A DNA stretch of 64,000 bases from Entoloma clypeatum (Eukaryota > Basidiomycota > Agaricomycetes > Agaricales > Entolomataceae): NCBI GenBank assembly GCA_963565915.1, contig OY751493.1:4650001-4714000 (forward strand). The letters are read 5' to 3'. Below are positions 18,790 to 30,535 of this stretch, piece by piece. Position 1 is the first letter of the stretch. Every line of letters starts with the position of its first letter. The notes below the pieces were generated by a model. It saw only the letters and a program-made list of their open reading frames with translations. It searched no databases and was not told the DNA's origin. Both the position numbers and the translations under genes were made by a program.

Positions 18790-21210
18790 GGGTGTCAGAC
18801 CTAAGAGAGGAATACTGTTATATCCATTTTCTGAAGCTCTGATCCACTCTGATCATCCTCCAATATTCTGGACATCCATTACCTCCACATCTCTGCATGT
18901 TGTCATCATGCATTTTATATTCATAACTCCATGCCTTTATGCATTTCATATCCATATTCCCGTCACTCTCAGTTCATGCCAGAGATCCTCGCCGTTTTCT
19001 TAGCTTTCTCCTTGTCTACCACTATGTTGTATCTGCCCTATCTCAGTTATAGAATGGGTCTTATGCACTTGTGGGACTAAGGAAGCTCACCCCGTAACAA
19101 ACTGTTAGAATTCTACAGGCAGCCAACAGATGGATTTTAAATCCAAGACAGATGGTGGGTTCCAAATCTGCACCTGTGAAATTGGCAGCAAAAGCAGATC
19201 TATTCTACAGACAGCCGACAGGTGGATTTTAGATCCAAGACTGATGGTGGATTTCCACATGTTTCTCTACAGTTGAGAAATTCTTGTACTGCTTGTCTTC
19301 AAATGACCATCACTCTCACAGGTGGCTACTCTAGTTTTACCATCATGAAATCATATATCACCTGATGAAATAATTCCAGATATAAAGTGACTGTTTCTAT
19401 GATATATAATTTCTCTAAGATGTAGGACAGTATTGTGTTTCTCATTAGTCTTGAATGTAATCTTGTTTCAATGTTTCTATTCAAATATTCATATATTAGT
19501 TTTGGAATTTCTGTATAATACAGTTGGTTAGTCAATTTATTTTAGCAATGACAACATTTTTTATAGTTGGCTTCTGAAGCTGCAGGTCTGTATACATTTG
19601 GAACTTTGACAGTTATCTTTTTGCTCTTCTTATTTTTGCTCATCAATTCCTAAGGACTATCAGTATCAACTGGAAGCAAGTTCATTGGCTGAACATTCTA
19701 ATAAAGCATTGTTTGAAAGTAATTCAAGTACCAGCAAAGTTGTAATTTGATTTTGAACAACTTTTATGAAAGGAAATCCAGTATCCATATATGATAATAA
19801 ATACAGGAAATATTCAAAATCAAATCATCAGTTTGACGATACTTGACTTACTCTCATACAATGCTTACAAATGATGTATGATAGCTGTCTGTATTGACTT
19901 GAATTCAGATCATCTTTCTATAGCTACCTTCAAAACTGCTTATGGCTATATTTGTATAAATACACATAGCTGACATTCTTTCTTCAAAGCAATCTCTTTA
20001 TCCTCCCACATGATCTTGATCCAAACAAAACTGATTATTTCATCAAATGCTTATATAATCATCAAATATTTGTTATTTCACCAAGTCACATGACCAAACA
20101 AATGCCACTTTTGAATCCAGCTCGCAAAATGGATCCTGATAGCATATTTCTCCAACACTCTAACTAATATTGTTGAGCATTGCCCATTTAGAAAATATTT
20201 TGCTGCAGTGCAAAAGATGGATGAATAAATAAACAATGGTGCTAAGTTGTGAAATGATAAAGAATGAGTTTTGATGTATTTGTTTTTGATATTTTCTATG
20301 TATTTAATCTCCAAACTTGATATAATAATTTAAACCTCACTTTTCAATATTTTTATACAATATTATATAAGTATATTGTATTTATATTCAAAAGATACTG
20401 TGACAATCTGATTTTTATATATTTTCAATATTATTCTACTCAATATTTAATAGAGTTTCTTGGAGTATTTAAAAAATTATTCCAATAATAACAGAACCTT
20501 TGTTTATAATATTCTATCAATACTATACTATATTATAGTTAATGTATATCCAAAGTAATATAAAAAAATAATTTCTTTCATTTGAATTTCTTTTCAATAT
20601 TTTTGATTAAAGTACACAAATACAACTTGAAAAAATAATAAATATATATTGAAATCTTTCTTTTTAATAAGATATAAATATTCATCTTCTCAATATTTAT
20701 AATATATTGAAAACTTATAATCAAAGATACTTGAAATATATCATAAAAATATTGTATGTCAAGTTTATTAAATCTTTTAGATATTTAATCATAAAATATG
20801 CATGTCTGCTTTCTTCATTATTGTTTCATATGATGCTCAAAACTATTGTATAAGAATCATATATAATATCTAAATAGCATATAAAAAGTACAATAAATCT
20901 CAATTCAAGTACTTTTCAGATATTGATTGTTGTCTAAAGTAGTGTGACATTTGTATTTAATACTTGCAAGATTTTTCTAATACTTTTTGAATAGTTCAGC
21001 CCTAAGTATCCTTGACTGCATCCAGTGGCAGGAAAATCCCAAAACTGAAAGCTTGCACAGCATTACAGAGTTGTTCCAAAGATGCAAGTTCTTCAAGGAT
21101 TTATATCGTCTACAGAGTTGGGTTGAGAATGCCAGATAATGCAGAATATAGCTTCACAACTTATAAATTTTGAATTACAGTAAAAGATCAACTTGATGTC
21201 ATTCATAGCG
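18790..21210. other. AT-rich non-coding DNA with short repeats
   Basis: No gene is supported. From about 19.3 to 21.0 kb the sequence is strongly AT-rich, with frequent CAATATT and TTATATA motifs. A block of about 55 bp (TTCTACAGGCAGCCAACAGA and onward) recurs 92 bp downstream, at 19111 and 19203. Confidence 0.6.
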
Positions 21211-21218
21211 AATGAAAA

Positions 21219-21867
21219 CTATTTAGACCCCTCCATTTTCCTCTTCTTTCCTAGCCTGACCTGCTGACCCTTCTCGGCATTGATGAACAGTGATCTAAGG
21301 GAGTCAATGGCAGGAAATTTATGTGCCCACACCCAGGGCATGATGGACCCTTGAGGAGCCTTGAAGTGGTCGTTATCCATCAAAGGCACCCAATCCAACT
21401 TCCATCCACAGCCTGCACAAACCAAACACATCTTTCTGTGTTCTGTCTGGGGGCAGAGATTGAATGTGTTCTTGTGCCCAGGGCATTGTGGTGTGGGACA
21501 GGCCTGGAATTGGTAGCCAAATATGTGTGCTTTGGTGCGCCTTGCAAACACCTTCCTCTGCACCTTCCACTCACCATTTTCATCCTTCTCTTTGTAAATG
21601 ATGAGGACATTGGTTCCAAGTGAGATGTCCTTGTAGATGTCCTGAATGCCCACAAAGGCAACCCTCTGGGTGAGGGCCGAGACAAACAGCTGAACACTCT
21701 CCACTAAGGTTTCCTCACCCAAAAACCCACAAAAAGGTCAATCTCGTCACTGTCAATTGTTAGTGCTAGAAAAAATGGAGGTGGTGGAAGAGTACCTCAT
21801 GATGAGCTTTGAGATGCCCTCAAACTGGTCTCTCTGTCTAATGGCGGACCCGCAGGAAATCAGGATC
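21219..21867 (-). CDS. Cys-rich hypothetical protein, C-terminal part, 5' end lost in the gap
   Basis: The last exon covers 21219 to about 21750, and a further coding stretch with RQRDQFEGISKLIMRY reaches the assembly gap, so the gene is incomplete. The protein has FVSALTQRVAFVGIQDIYKDISLGTN and then a cluster CPTPQCPGHKNTFNLCPQ, followed by MCLVCAGCGW about 10 residues on. These cysteines and histidines suggest zinc binding. The C-terminus is basic (KKRKMEGSK). I do not recognise the family. Its setting in the TE island leaves open that it is a captured or TE-borne gene. Confidence 0.5.
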
Positions 21868-22067
21868 NNNNNNNNNNNNNNNNNNNNNNNNNNNNNNNNN
21901 NNNNNNNNNNNNNNNNNNNNNNNNNNNNNNNNNNNNNNNNNNNNNNNNNNNNNNNNNNNNNNNNNNNNNNNNNNNNNNNNNNNNNNNNNNNNNNNNNNNN
22001 NNNNNNNNNNNNNNNNNNNNNNNNNNNNNNNNNNNNNNNNNNNNNNNNNNNNNNNNNNNNNNNNNNN
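21868..22067. other. Assembly gap (200 N)
   Basis: Exactly 200 N, probably a placeholder of arbitrary length. The order of sequence across it is not proven by the bases given. Confidence 1.
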
Positions 22068-23300
22068 TACCAACCAAACAAGTATGTAATGAAGATATGT
22101 AAAAGGTCACGTGATGTAATCTAATCTAATCTACATGATGGGAAAAGTTTCAACACCCATGGAGGGGGGGGGGAAATATGGCAAGCCTTGGTGAGCACAA
22201 GAATATATACGGTGGCAGGGGTTTGGGGGCAGCAGCCCCCAACGAGCTGTGACCTGTGCGAAGCTCAATGGTTGTGAGCTTGTGCGAGCACCGCGAGCAA
22301 TGCACACTGCTGTAGCGAAGCACGGGTTAATAAGCTCGTCTATAACAAGTGGGAGGGGGGGGTCGATGACTAAGATTGGTCAGAACTGACTAAGATTGAT
22401 GAATTTTAGTAAGCTGAGTCAGGATTGGTAAGTCTTACTTAAGCAAAATCCCTCCCATGTACTGTCCGACAAGTGCGAAGCACGAGCCATGGCTCCATCA
22501 ATCTCCCATCAATCCATTGATGCAGCCATCAATTCACTGAATATTCTGGATCCTTTCACTGAAGGTATGTATACTATGTGGGCCATGTATTGTAGCATGT
22601 ATTTGAGTAACCTGAACAAAATATGGAGTGAAATAAAAATAACCATGAATGGCTGTAAAGAAATAAGATATTTGCCTGATGAGACTGCAGAATTGTTACA
22701 ATTTGTGTAGGGACTTTCTGGCTTATTCCTTCAGCGAAAATCATCCATAATATGCATAATGCAAGGGCCAAAAAAGATGATAGGGATCTGTTCCATGGAT
22801 CTGTTGATATTATGAAAATAAGCACAAAAGAGGGTGTCAGGGTGTGTACTGTATATAGGCAATCCCCAGCTTATTCATTCGGCGAAAATCATCCATGATA
22901 TGGATAATGCAAGGGACAAAAGAGATGATAGGGATCTGTTCCACGGATCTGCTTATATTCAGTGATTTGTTGAAATATAGAAAAATGGGGAGAACATGGG
23001 TTTCATGACTGATTGGAACATTATTTCCCTTACTCCTCCAGTCAAATTCACTCATTCAATGCACAAATCAAGGATACAGAAGGTGGAATGTGTTTCCCCC
23101 ATCATTTTGTCAGTATTAATATTTTTGTTGAAGCGACTCAACAGAAAGTGATTGGACTTACCAACCAGTTTTAGTGGAAAACCCAGATTTTTGCAATCAG
23201 TAAGCAACGGGTAAACAACAGAAAGCAGGACTTATCAACAGGCTTGAGTGCAGTAGACATACATGTGATGCAATTTTTTGGAAAAATGATTCCATAATAC
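22068..23300. other. Non-coding repeat-bearing DNA between TE island and gene-rich segment
   Basis: No gene is supported. GCGAAGC-type motifs recur at 22255-22490, around a stretch with AGCAGCCCCCAACGAGC. Two G runs lie at 22164 and 22352. Confidence 0.5.
22721..22960 (+). repeat. Direct repeat, two copies of about 92 bp, period 148
   Basis: A block from GCTTATTC, then GCGAAAATCATCC, to GATAGGGATCTGTTCCA occurs at 22721-22812 and 22869-22960 with about 90% identity. Confidence 0.85.
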
Positions 23301-23320
23301 ATCAATTATGGACACCACAC

Positions 23321-23362
23321 GTGCCGTATGGCGCATTTTCTCACGCCCGCGCCATACGGCAC
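23321..23362. promoter_or_regulatory. Perfect 14-bp inverted repeat upstream of the aldo-keto reductase gene
   Basis: GTGCCGTATGGCGC at 23321-23334 is the exact reverse complement of 23349-23362, with a 14-nt spacer. It lies about 210 bp upstream of the ATG at 23572. It could be a dimeric factor site or a hairpin. A TATA-like CCTATAAGTAG follows at about 23512. Confidence 0.5.
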
Positions 23363-23571
23363 GGGTCATACCCTCGCCCACTCAGAAGCCAAAGACACAT
23401 TTCAAACGCTTCCGAACCCCGATGCTGGAGGTTATTAATTATTTTTGGGTCACAAACCATGAATCAGCAAACCGGCCACTTGAAATCGTCATCGAACGCC
23501 CCGCATCGAGGGCCTATAAGTAGTAATACTAATAGACCCTCTTCTTTCCTCCACTTATTCGATCCACCACA

Positions 23572-25375
23572 ATGTCCCAAGTTGTCAAACGCGAATTCGA
23601 CCCGAAAAACATGCCATTCAGACGACTCGGACCCAGTGGCCTGAGGGTTCCTTTGTTCTCGCTTGGCGGATGTAAGCGTGTTTGTCCACTTCTTCTATCA
23701 CCAGTTAACCCCCCAGCTTTGGGGTGATCGTTAGGGTTGACGCTGGGCGGGACGGTCATCGGTGATCCTGTGAAGGTGAGGAAGAACCCCATCCCGACAC
23801 TTGAGTCTCAGTACATGATACGTTGTGGATACAGGACATCATCAGAACCGCTTTTGATGCGGGAATTAACATGTTCGATACGGCTGAGGCTTATGCGGGT
23901 GGTAGATCCGAGGTTGAGATGTGCGTTTTTTCTTCCAGGTTGTGGTTGGGTTGTGGTCTTACGGGTTATGCACGAGCCAGGGGCCGCGTCATAAGAGAGT
24001 TGGGTCTGCGCCGAACCGATCTTGTCGTCACCACCAAGCTGTTCTGGGGTTTGCGGAACGGTCCAAACGATGGTGGGCTTTCACGCAAACAGTGAGCTTT
24101 GCCCTTTCTTCATTTTTGGATGGTTCCACTGATGCACGTTCGTAAAGTATCATTGAGGGCACGAAGGAGAGTCTGGAAAGGCTCGGCCTGGACTATGTCG
24201 ATGTCATCTTTGCGCACCGCCCGGACTATACAGGTGCGTGAGGGTCCACACTCGGCGCCGTTGGCTCGATAAAAAATTGCGATTTGTAGTTCCGATGGAG
24301 GAGATTGTGAGGGGGTTTAACTTTGTCATCGAGAAAGGATGGGTAAGTGTTTTTGATACCTCCAGACCTTGGCTACTCAGGATACGAGGGGATCTACAGG
24401 CGTTCTACTGGGCAACTTCGGAGTGGAGTGCGCGTGATATCGAAGAGGCGTACCGTGCGTTGGAATTTTCTTTTGAGCCCATTGCACGACTAAAGCATCT
24501 ATTATATGGTAGACGTCGCGGAAAAATTGAATCTTATTGCCCCGATCGCGGAGCAATGCCAACACAAGTGCGTCACCCTGTTTGCCAGCATCATCTCTTC
24601 GATTGAATGACCATCCGATACAATAGCATGCTCCATCGCGAGCGTCCCGAGAAGGAATATGAGTGGGTACCATGAAACACGATCATTGGCAAACAATTTA
24701 AATCGGTCCTATTTCCCTAGACCTTTGTACAAAAAATACGGCCTTGGAACCACCACCTTCTCTCCTCTCGCCAGCGGGCTCCTCACCGGAAAGGTACAGA
24801 TTCTCATCTTGACCTTGCTTCATCCACCGCTCATCTTGTTCCTGCTGACGATAGTACAACAATGGCATCCCACCCAACACCCGCTTTTCAAAGCACAATG
24901 GCTTCTTCAGGCACACCATCGCTAGTCTCCAACAGGAGGAAGGCAAGGAGAAAATCCGCAAAGTTCGGGAGCTCACAAAGTTCGCTCAGGAAGGTACGTC
25001 ACACTCACCTTACATTTTGCTTCCTCTCCGTTTGAGTATGTGCTGCACCACGTTCATCGGGAATATGTAGAACTCCAAACAACCCCTACGGCACTGGCGC
25101 TCGCGTGGGTCGCCAAGAACCCCAACACGTCGACTGTCATCCTCGGCGCGTCCAACGCCGAGCAGGTTCTTGAGAACCTCAAGGCGCTGGAGGTCTTGCC
25201 GAAGTTGACGCCGGCGATTATGGAGAAGATTGAGATGATTTTGGATAACAAGCCCGCGCCGCCTGTATGTCTCTTTCCCTTATACATAGTTACTTTGGTT
25301 CAGGCCGATTTCTGAACTTTGAATTCATTGCAGCCCAACTATCGACCTGCTTTGGATACCTATGGACGGCTTTGA
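23572..25375 (+). CDS. Aldo-keto reductase, Kv-beta-subunit-like
   Basis: This predicted cytosolic NADPH-dependent oxidoreductase belongs to the AKR family that includes voltage-gated K+ channel beta subunits. About twelve exons join at GT-AG sites into an intact protein of about 340 residues starting [11 protein letters not shown]. Visible motifs are [12 protein letters not shown] near the start, the catalytic Asp and Tyr in [14 protein letters not shown], the Lys in VVTTKLFWG and the His in [27 protein letters not shown] follows. The C-terminal cofactor region reads [21 protein letters not shown], and the protein ends [11 protein letters not shown]. The exon ending near 24659 needs the GTGGGT donor rather than the later GTACCA to keep frame. 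The substrate cannot be told. It is the first housekeeping gene after the TE island. Confidence 0.93.
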
Positions 25376-25651
25376 GAGGTTCGAGATGAAGGAGTTGTAT
25401 GAGAGGAAGGCCTCGGTCTGAATTGTATAATTTGTAGTACGCAGTATGAAGTTAACGTCACAGCTTTAACGCACCGCGCGGAGAGCATCTCGTCTCTTAC
25501 TAATCTAGTCGTGGTTATCGTTGAGCAACGCGACGTGTTTGATCATGTGACTTAAATTTTCGCCTGCCCTTATGCAATTCGACACGTCCTGAACAACCAC
25601 GACAATCGCCGCCAACATATCGGGCGGGACAGTCTCTCAAACTCTCCAAAA

Positions 25652-27668
25652 ATGGTACGTCGGGGAGGTGTCAAATGGCCATCATTGATCTTTCTTCAAC
25701 CAGGTAGTTTTAGCAGCTTCGATATGTACAAAAGGCGGCAAACGTGAGTGTCAGTTGAATCCCACAAGATAGCAAATGCTAATCACAGAAAAATGTAAAT
25801 CGTAGCTGTCCTTTCTCGTCAATTCCGCGACATGACACGCACACGCATAGAATCGCTGCTGGCGTCGTTCCCTAAGCTTATACCGACCAACACTCAGCAC
25901 ACATCTGTCGAGACAGCCGACGTTCGCTATGTGTACCAACCGCTCGAGGAGCTCTACATCCTTTTGATCACAAACAAGGCGTCCAACATTCTCCAGGACA
26001 TAGACACGCTGCACCTCTTTGCGCGGGTCGTCTCGGATCTGTGCAGGACCGCGGATGAGCGGGAAATCTCCAAGAATGCGTTTGAACTGCTCGGCGCGTT
26101 CGACGAGATTGTCAGCTTGGGGTATAAGGAGAACGTGAACTTGATGCAAGTGAAAAGTATATTGGAGATGGAGAGCCATGAGGAGAAGATCCAGGAGATC
26201 ATCGCGAGGGTCAGTACAACCATTCCACTCACCCCCCGGTCCTCTCTTTTATCTAAAAATTCCTTGTAGAACAAAGAAGCGGAAGCAAAAGAAGAACTCA
26301 AGCGTCGCGCCAAGCAGCTGGAAATGCAGCGTCGGGAACAACAGCGTCGGGCCGCCTCCGCTGGCGCGAGTAGCTACTTAAGTGTAGGCGGGGGTGTATC
26401 CGGGTACTCCCCCGTTCCGCAACGGTTCGATGCTCCAGAGGCTTCGCCTATTGCACGCCACACGCCCTCGCCTGGGGCTGCTGCTGCTGGCCGCCCACCG
26501 GCGTTCAAGGGCTCGGGGATGAAGCTGGGGACGAAGAAGACGAAACAGGCGGAGCTGCTGGATGCGCTGGGTGGGGAGGTGTTGGCCTCGAGTGCGGCTG
26601 CGGGTGAGCTGGCGGTGTCGGTGCCTCCGAGTCCATCGGTGGCGAGTTCAGCGCCTGTGCTGCAGGCTGCGAAGGGTGGTGTTGCGGAGGGGAGGGGGAG
26701 TGTGCCTGTTGTTGATGCTGAAGAGTATGTGTTCTCTCATCTTTTGGTCCTGAGGTTTCGTTATTCATGCCCCCCTCTCCCCATTGTAGTGTACACATTG
26801 TGATCAAGGAACACATCTCCCTCTCACTCCTTCGGGATGGCGGCGTGCAGTCCATGGAACTTAAAGGCGATATGAACCTGCAAATATCTGATGCTGGATC
26901 GGCGCACATCCGGTTGTTGCTCGCCCCGCCCTCGACTGACTTTGGCGGGAACAGTTTGCAGTTCAAACAGCACCCTAACGTTGCCAAATTTCCAACAACG
27001 TCCGCAGCAAATAGGGTGATTGCGCTGAAAGACCCGTCAAGGGCCTTCCCTGTTGGTCAGAGCTTGGCAGTACTGAAGTGGAGATATGCAGGGACCGACG
27101 AGAGTAACGTCCCTCTTGCTGGTGAGCTTTCGTTATTGTTTCTTTTTTTTTCAGATTCTTGCCTAACCTCTATCTTTTCAGTAAACGTCTGGCCATCGCC
27201 CTCCCTTGACGGGACATGCGAAGTCAGCATTGAGTACGAGCTCGAGAACGAGAACGTCACGCTCTACGACGTCGTCATTTCCATTCCGCTCCCGTGCGTG
27301 TTTATTCCCTCCCCTCCACCCTCTTCTTTTCTCAGACTTAACTTATGAACAGCACTGGCTCCTACCCCACTGTCTCCTCCCACACCGGTGACTGGGCCCT
27401 CGATCCCTCCACACACTCCCTCTCTTGGACCGTGCCCGTCGTCTCGCCATCAGATGACTCGCGTACGGGCTCGATGATATTTACCGTCGGCGGGGACGAC
27501 GTCGGTGTGTTCTTCCCCGTTAATGTGGCGTTTAATGGACAGGGGAGCTTTGCGGGGATCGCGGTGAGGAGGGCGGAGAGGGCGGCGGGGAGTGGGGAGG
27601 AACAAGGGGAGGAGGTGGCGTATTCGGTGGATGCTCTTGTGGCGGTGGAGGAGTATTTGGTTGTATAG
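25652..27668 (+). CDS. RET2: Coatomer subunit delta (delta-COP)
   Basis: This is a subunit of the COPI coat that drives Golgi-to-ER retrograde vesicle traffic. The first exon is just the ATG codon at 25652-25654, followed by an intron. The next gives VVLAASICTKGGK, then VLSRQFRDMTRTRIESLLASFPKLI, the longin-type N-terminal domain, continuing through VRYVYQPLEELYILLITNKASNILQDIDTL. A charged helix and Ala/Ser-rich linker follow (26280-26720). The C-terminal mu-homology domain starts at HIVIKEHISLSLLRDGGVQSMELKGD and includes NVWPSPSLDGTCEVSIEYEL. The end is VEEYLVV at 27668. No lesion was seen, and the length of about 540 residues suits the family. The yeast symbol is given by orthology. Confidence 0.95.
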
Positions 27669-27669
27669 A

Positions 27670-30530
27670 GCCGTTGTCGAATGTGCATTTGATATCCGGA
27701 TTCTTGGTCGTTTCTCTTTGTTTTTCCCTGAAATTACGCGTCCTTTGGGTACAAGTGAGTGCCGGAACGGGAGGAGGATATTGTCAAGCTCATTGGAGAG
27801 TCCGGCGACACCTGGAGTCGGGTTTTGAGAGGAGTCGCGACGGATGTGGATCAGCAGTTGTTGCCAGGTCTCTACTCCTTCAATATTGTATAAACAGCAG
27901 ACTACACTTAAAATATACAGAATTCGAAGCAGCCACGGGGAAGTAGAGAAAAGATAGGTAGGTACTTATACTATGTACGAGTATATGTAAATCATTCGCA
28001 ACTTGAAGAAGGTCCGAGTCTGCAATGAATTCTCAGACAACATGCACACAACCTACCAAGAACCATAACAAGATTCTCCTGGATCCCTATGCGATCCTCG
28101 AAGCCATCTAGCCGACCTTGCATCGGTGTCCCGCAAACTTTCCCAAAAATCATATTGTAGGGCCAAATGTTGGATGTTTTCATTTGTTTACATTCCCCGC
28201 CGGTTTTGTTCAGAGCGTCGTTGACGAGATCAAGGCAGCAGGGTTTGTTCTTTCAGAAACAAATGAAATCGAATGTTCACAAAAAGCATCTTGGCATGAC
28301 AGATGTGTTTTTGTACGAGTAAAATCCGGTCTCTTCGTTGGCTGCTACTAATGCAGCATCGCAGAATTCTGCCAGATCATTGCACGGGTTCAAATTGTGT
28401 TGTCCAGGCTCCAGCTGAGGAAATGCTCATTCGAATCAAAAAGTTTGGCGCAGGTACCCATCACCCTCAAAACATGGCTCCCTGAAGGATACTTGCCAAA
28501 GAATGCGGCCGCGGTCACTGTACATGCCAAGGAATCCCTTCCATTGGGGGTGATATCTGAGGATATCTGAGACACTGGGATGTGATGAGGCGACAGATCG
28601 AGCGAGAATTGTCATATTCACATTATTTTAGGCACCATCGGATACCAGCTCCTGAGGGTATAAAAGCCCCCCAAGAATCTTGCTATTTCCTCAGCGCTCT
28701 GGTTCTTCCAAGCCTCGGTTTCTGTTCCTTCTACATCGGCCTCCCGTCTTATTCTTCGTCGAGGATGTTGTCGAGGATGTTGCCAATAACGATGAGCATG
28801 CTGTCGCTGCGCGTGGTGGATCGCGATTGGCCCACATTGTGGGACTTCCGACCTCGTTAGACGGCTGCTCCGATCCTTTGTTGGAGTACGGTATTTGGGA
28901 AGGAGAGGCGGAACTGGTGCGGTTGGCCCCGACATCAGGAAAGTACCCGGCCCTCTTGCCTAGCCTGGAGCCAGGAAGAGGTCAGTTCGTCTCGTTGATA
29001 TCGTGATTTTTCTGGTGATTGACGTCACCTACTTGCAGCACAATCCCTCTTTGCGTCACATGAATCCGGGGCGACATTCAACTCGGAAGGAGTCACGAAA
29101 GCGAGCGTTTGGCGAAACGACACCCGCCATAAGTGCCTTTTCCCGATAAACTCGAGCAACATCCGTCCGCAAGACACCCACTGGTGCGCACGCCCCACCT
29201 GGCGTACAAGTATACCCGCGACGCTGGACGCCGCAAAATCACCACCTCCTCTCTTTGGATCGGTTTTGACTGGAGGTTCGCGAACTCTTTCGATGAGCGC
29301 AGGGAAAAGCGGACTGGTTTGCATGGCGAGCAATACCGGAGGGACACCGCTCTTTCTTTGTTAGCCGGGACGGAGTCGAAGACTCTTCGCTTAACCTCTA
29401 TGTCCTGACGATCGTCCCGAAACCCCCCCTTCTAGCAGCGTTATTTTCTCGGCTGGGCTGTTCTCTCGGTGAAAGCATGACAGGAGATCGGACGGTGAAG
29501 GATGGAGTTGTGGTTGCACCTTGGCGGTTGTAGCTGCAAGACGATCTGGAGCCTCTCTCCTGGCAGTGGACACCGGTAGCAGGTCAGTCCTAGACTTCTC
29601 TCGGTTAATCGTGCTTTCCTGACGATTTTGTTTGCCAGATCCTATCACTGGCGCGTGCAACCCGCTTGTTGCACATCGATACCCGCGGATATTGCGCTTT
29701 GCAATGTTCTGTACAATGCCCCCATTTTTCTCTCATGAAGCCAACGCAAACCTCGCTCGAGCACGTTCGGAACAGTGCGACGGAAGGATCGTATCCGTTG
29801 CGTGGGTCTGTTTCCGACTCGGGTTTGGTGGGGTAATTCGCGGTGGTGACGTGAATGTTGGAGTGGTTTCTATCGGTTTCAGCACACCAGGAGGTCGGAC
29901 GGTGAAGGACGGAATTGCGGTTCTCGGGGAACTGCAAGGCCTTCTGGACCTCTCTCTTGGTATGATGGATATCGAAGGCGGCCGCATCGATAATTCGAGG
30001 GGAAGTTCTGTCGGAGGAAGCATGACGGGAGATTGGACGGTGAAGGAGGCCATTGTGGTTGCATCTTGGCGGTTGCGACTTCAGGATCTCTGGAACCTCT
30101 CTCCCGGCGTGGCAGGATAGCGTAGCATTTCAACCGTAGCCCACGGAGACCGATAGCGGGTCAGTCACTTTTCGTTCGCTCTATACTTCCCTATTTTACA
30201 GCCTTTGTTCTAGACCCATTTCTGGCGTACAGCCCACCTGTTGTACATGATACCAGCGGACGCGTACCTTGCAATGTTCTGCACTTTTCCTACCTTTTCT
30301 TCGCCACCCCATTGACCACTTAGAGGCGTTGGGGTTTCTCTTGTGTTTCGGTTACATAGGCCCAGCTTCTTCCTTTCTTTTCTCTCGGTTCTTGGCTCGC
30401 TCGGATTCATGCCCTATCTGTTCATTAGAGGCGTTGTGGGTTTCTCGGTGGCTTCGGATATATATCGACAAAAAAAAGTCTCTCCGTTTGGATTCATACC
30501 CCATCTGTTCATTAGAGGCGTTGGCGGTTA
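27670..30530. other. Long intergenic region with duplicated blocks; no gene confirmed
   Basis: A good TATA box (GTATAAAAGCC) lies at 28658-28668, but the open frames after it lack family features. Degenerate copies of one block occur at 29475-29745, about 29889 and 30020-30295. Three copies of TTAGAGGCGTT occur at about 30320, 30425 and 30512. Decayed gene duplicates or an unannotated repeat could explain this. Confidence 0.5.
29475..30300 (+). repeat. Duplicated block of about 270 bp, offset 545 bp, with a third partial copy
   Basis: Block A at 29475 and block C at 30020 share GCATGAC-GGAGAT-GGACGGTGAAGGA, TTGGCGGTTG, GGTCAGTC and TGCAATGTTCTG in the same order. The first part also occurs at 29889. 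Similarity is roughly 70-80% by eye. Confidence 0.65.
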
Positions 30531-30535
30531 TTTAG

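Noticed and set aside
23572..25375. Aldo-keto reductase as a pseudogene
   Set aside because: An apparent frame break near 24660 disappears if the GTGGGT donor is used, and all other exons join in frame.
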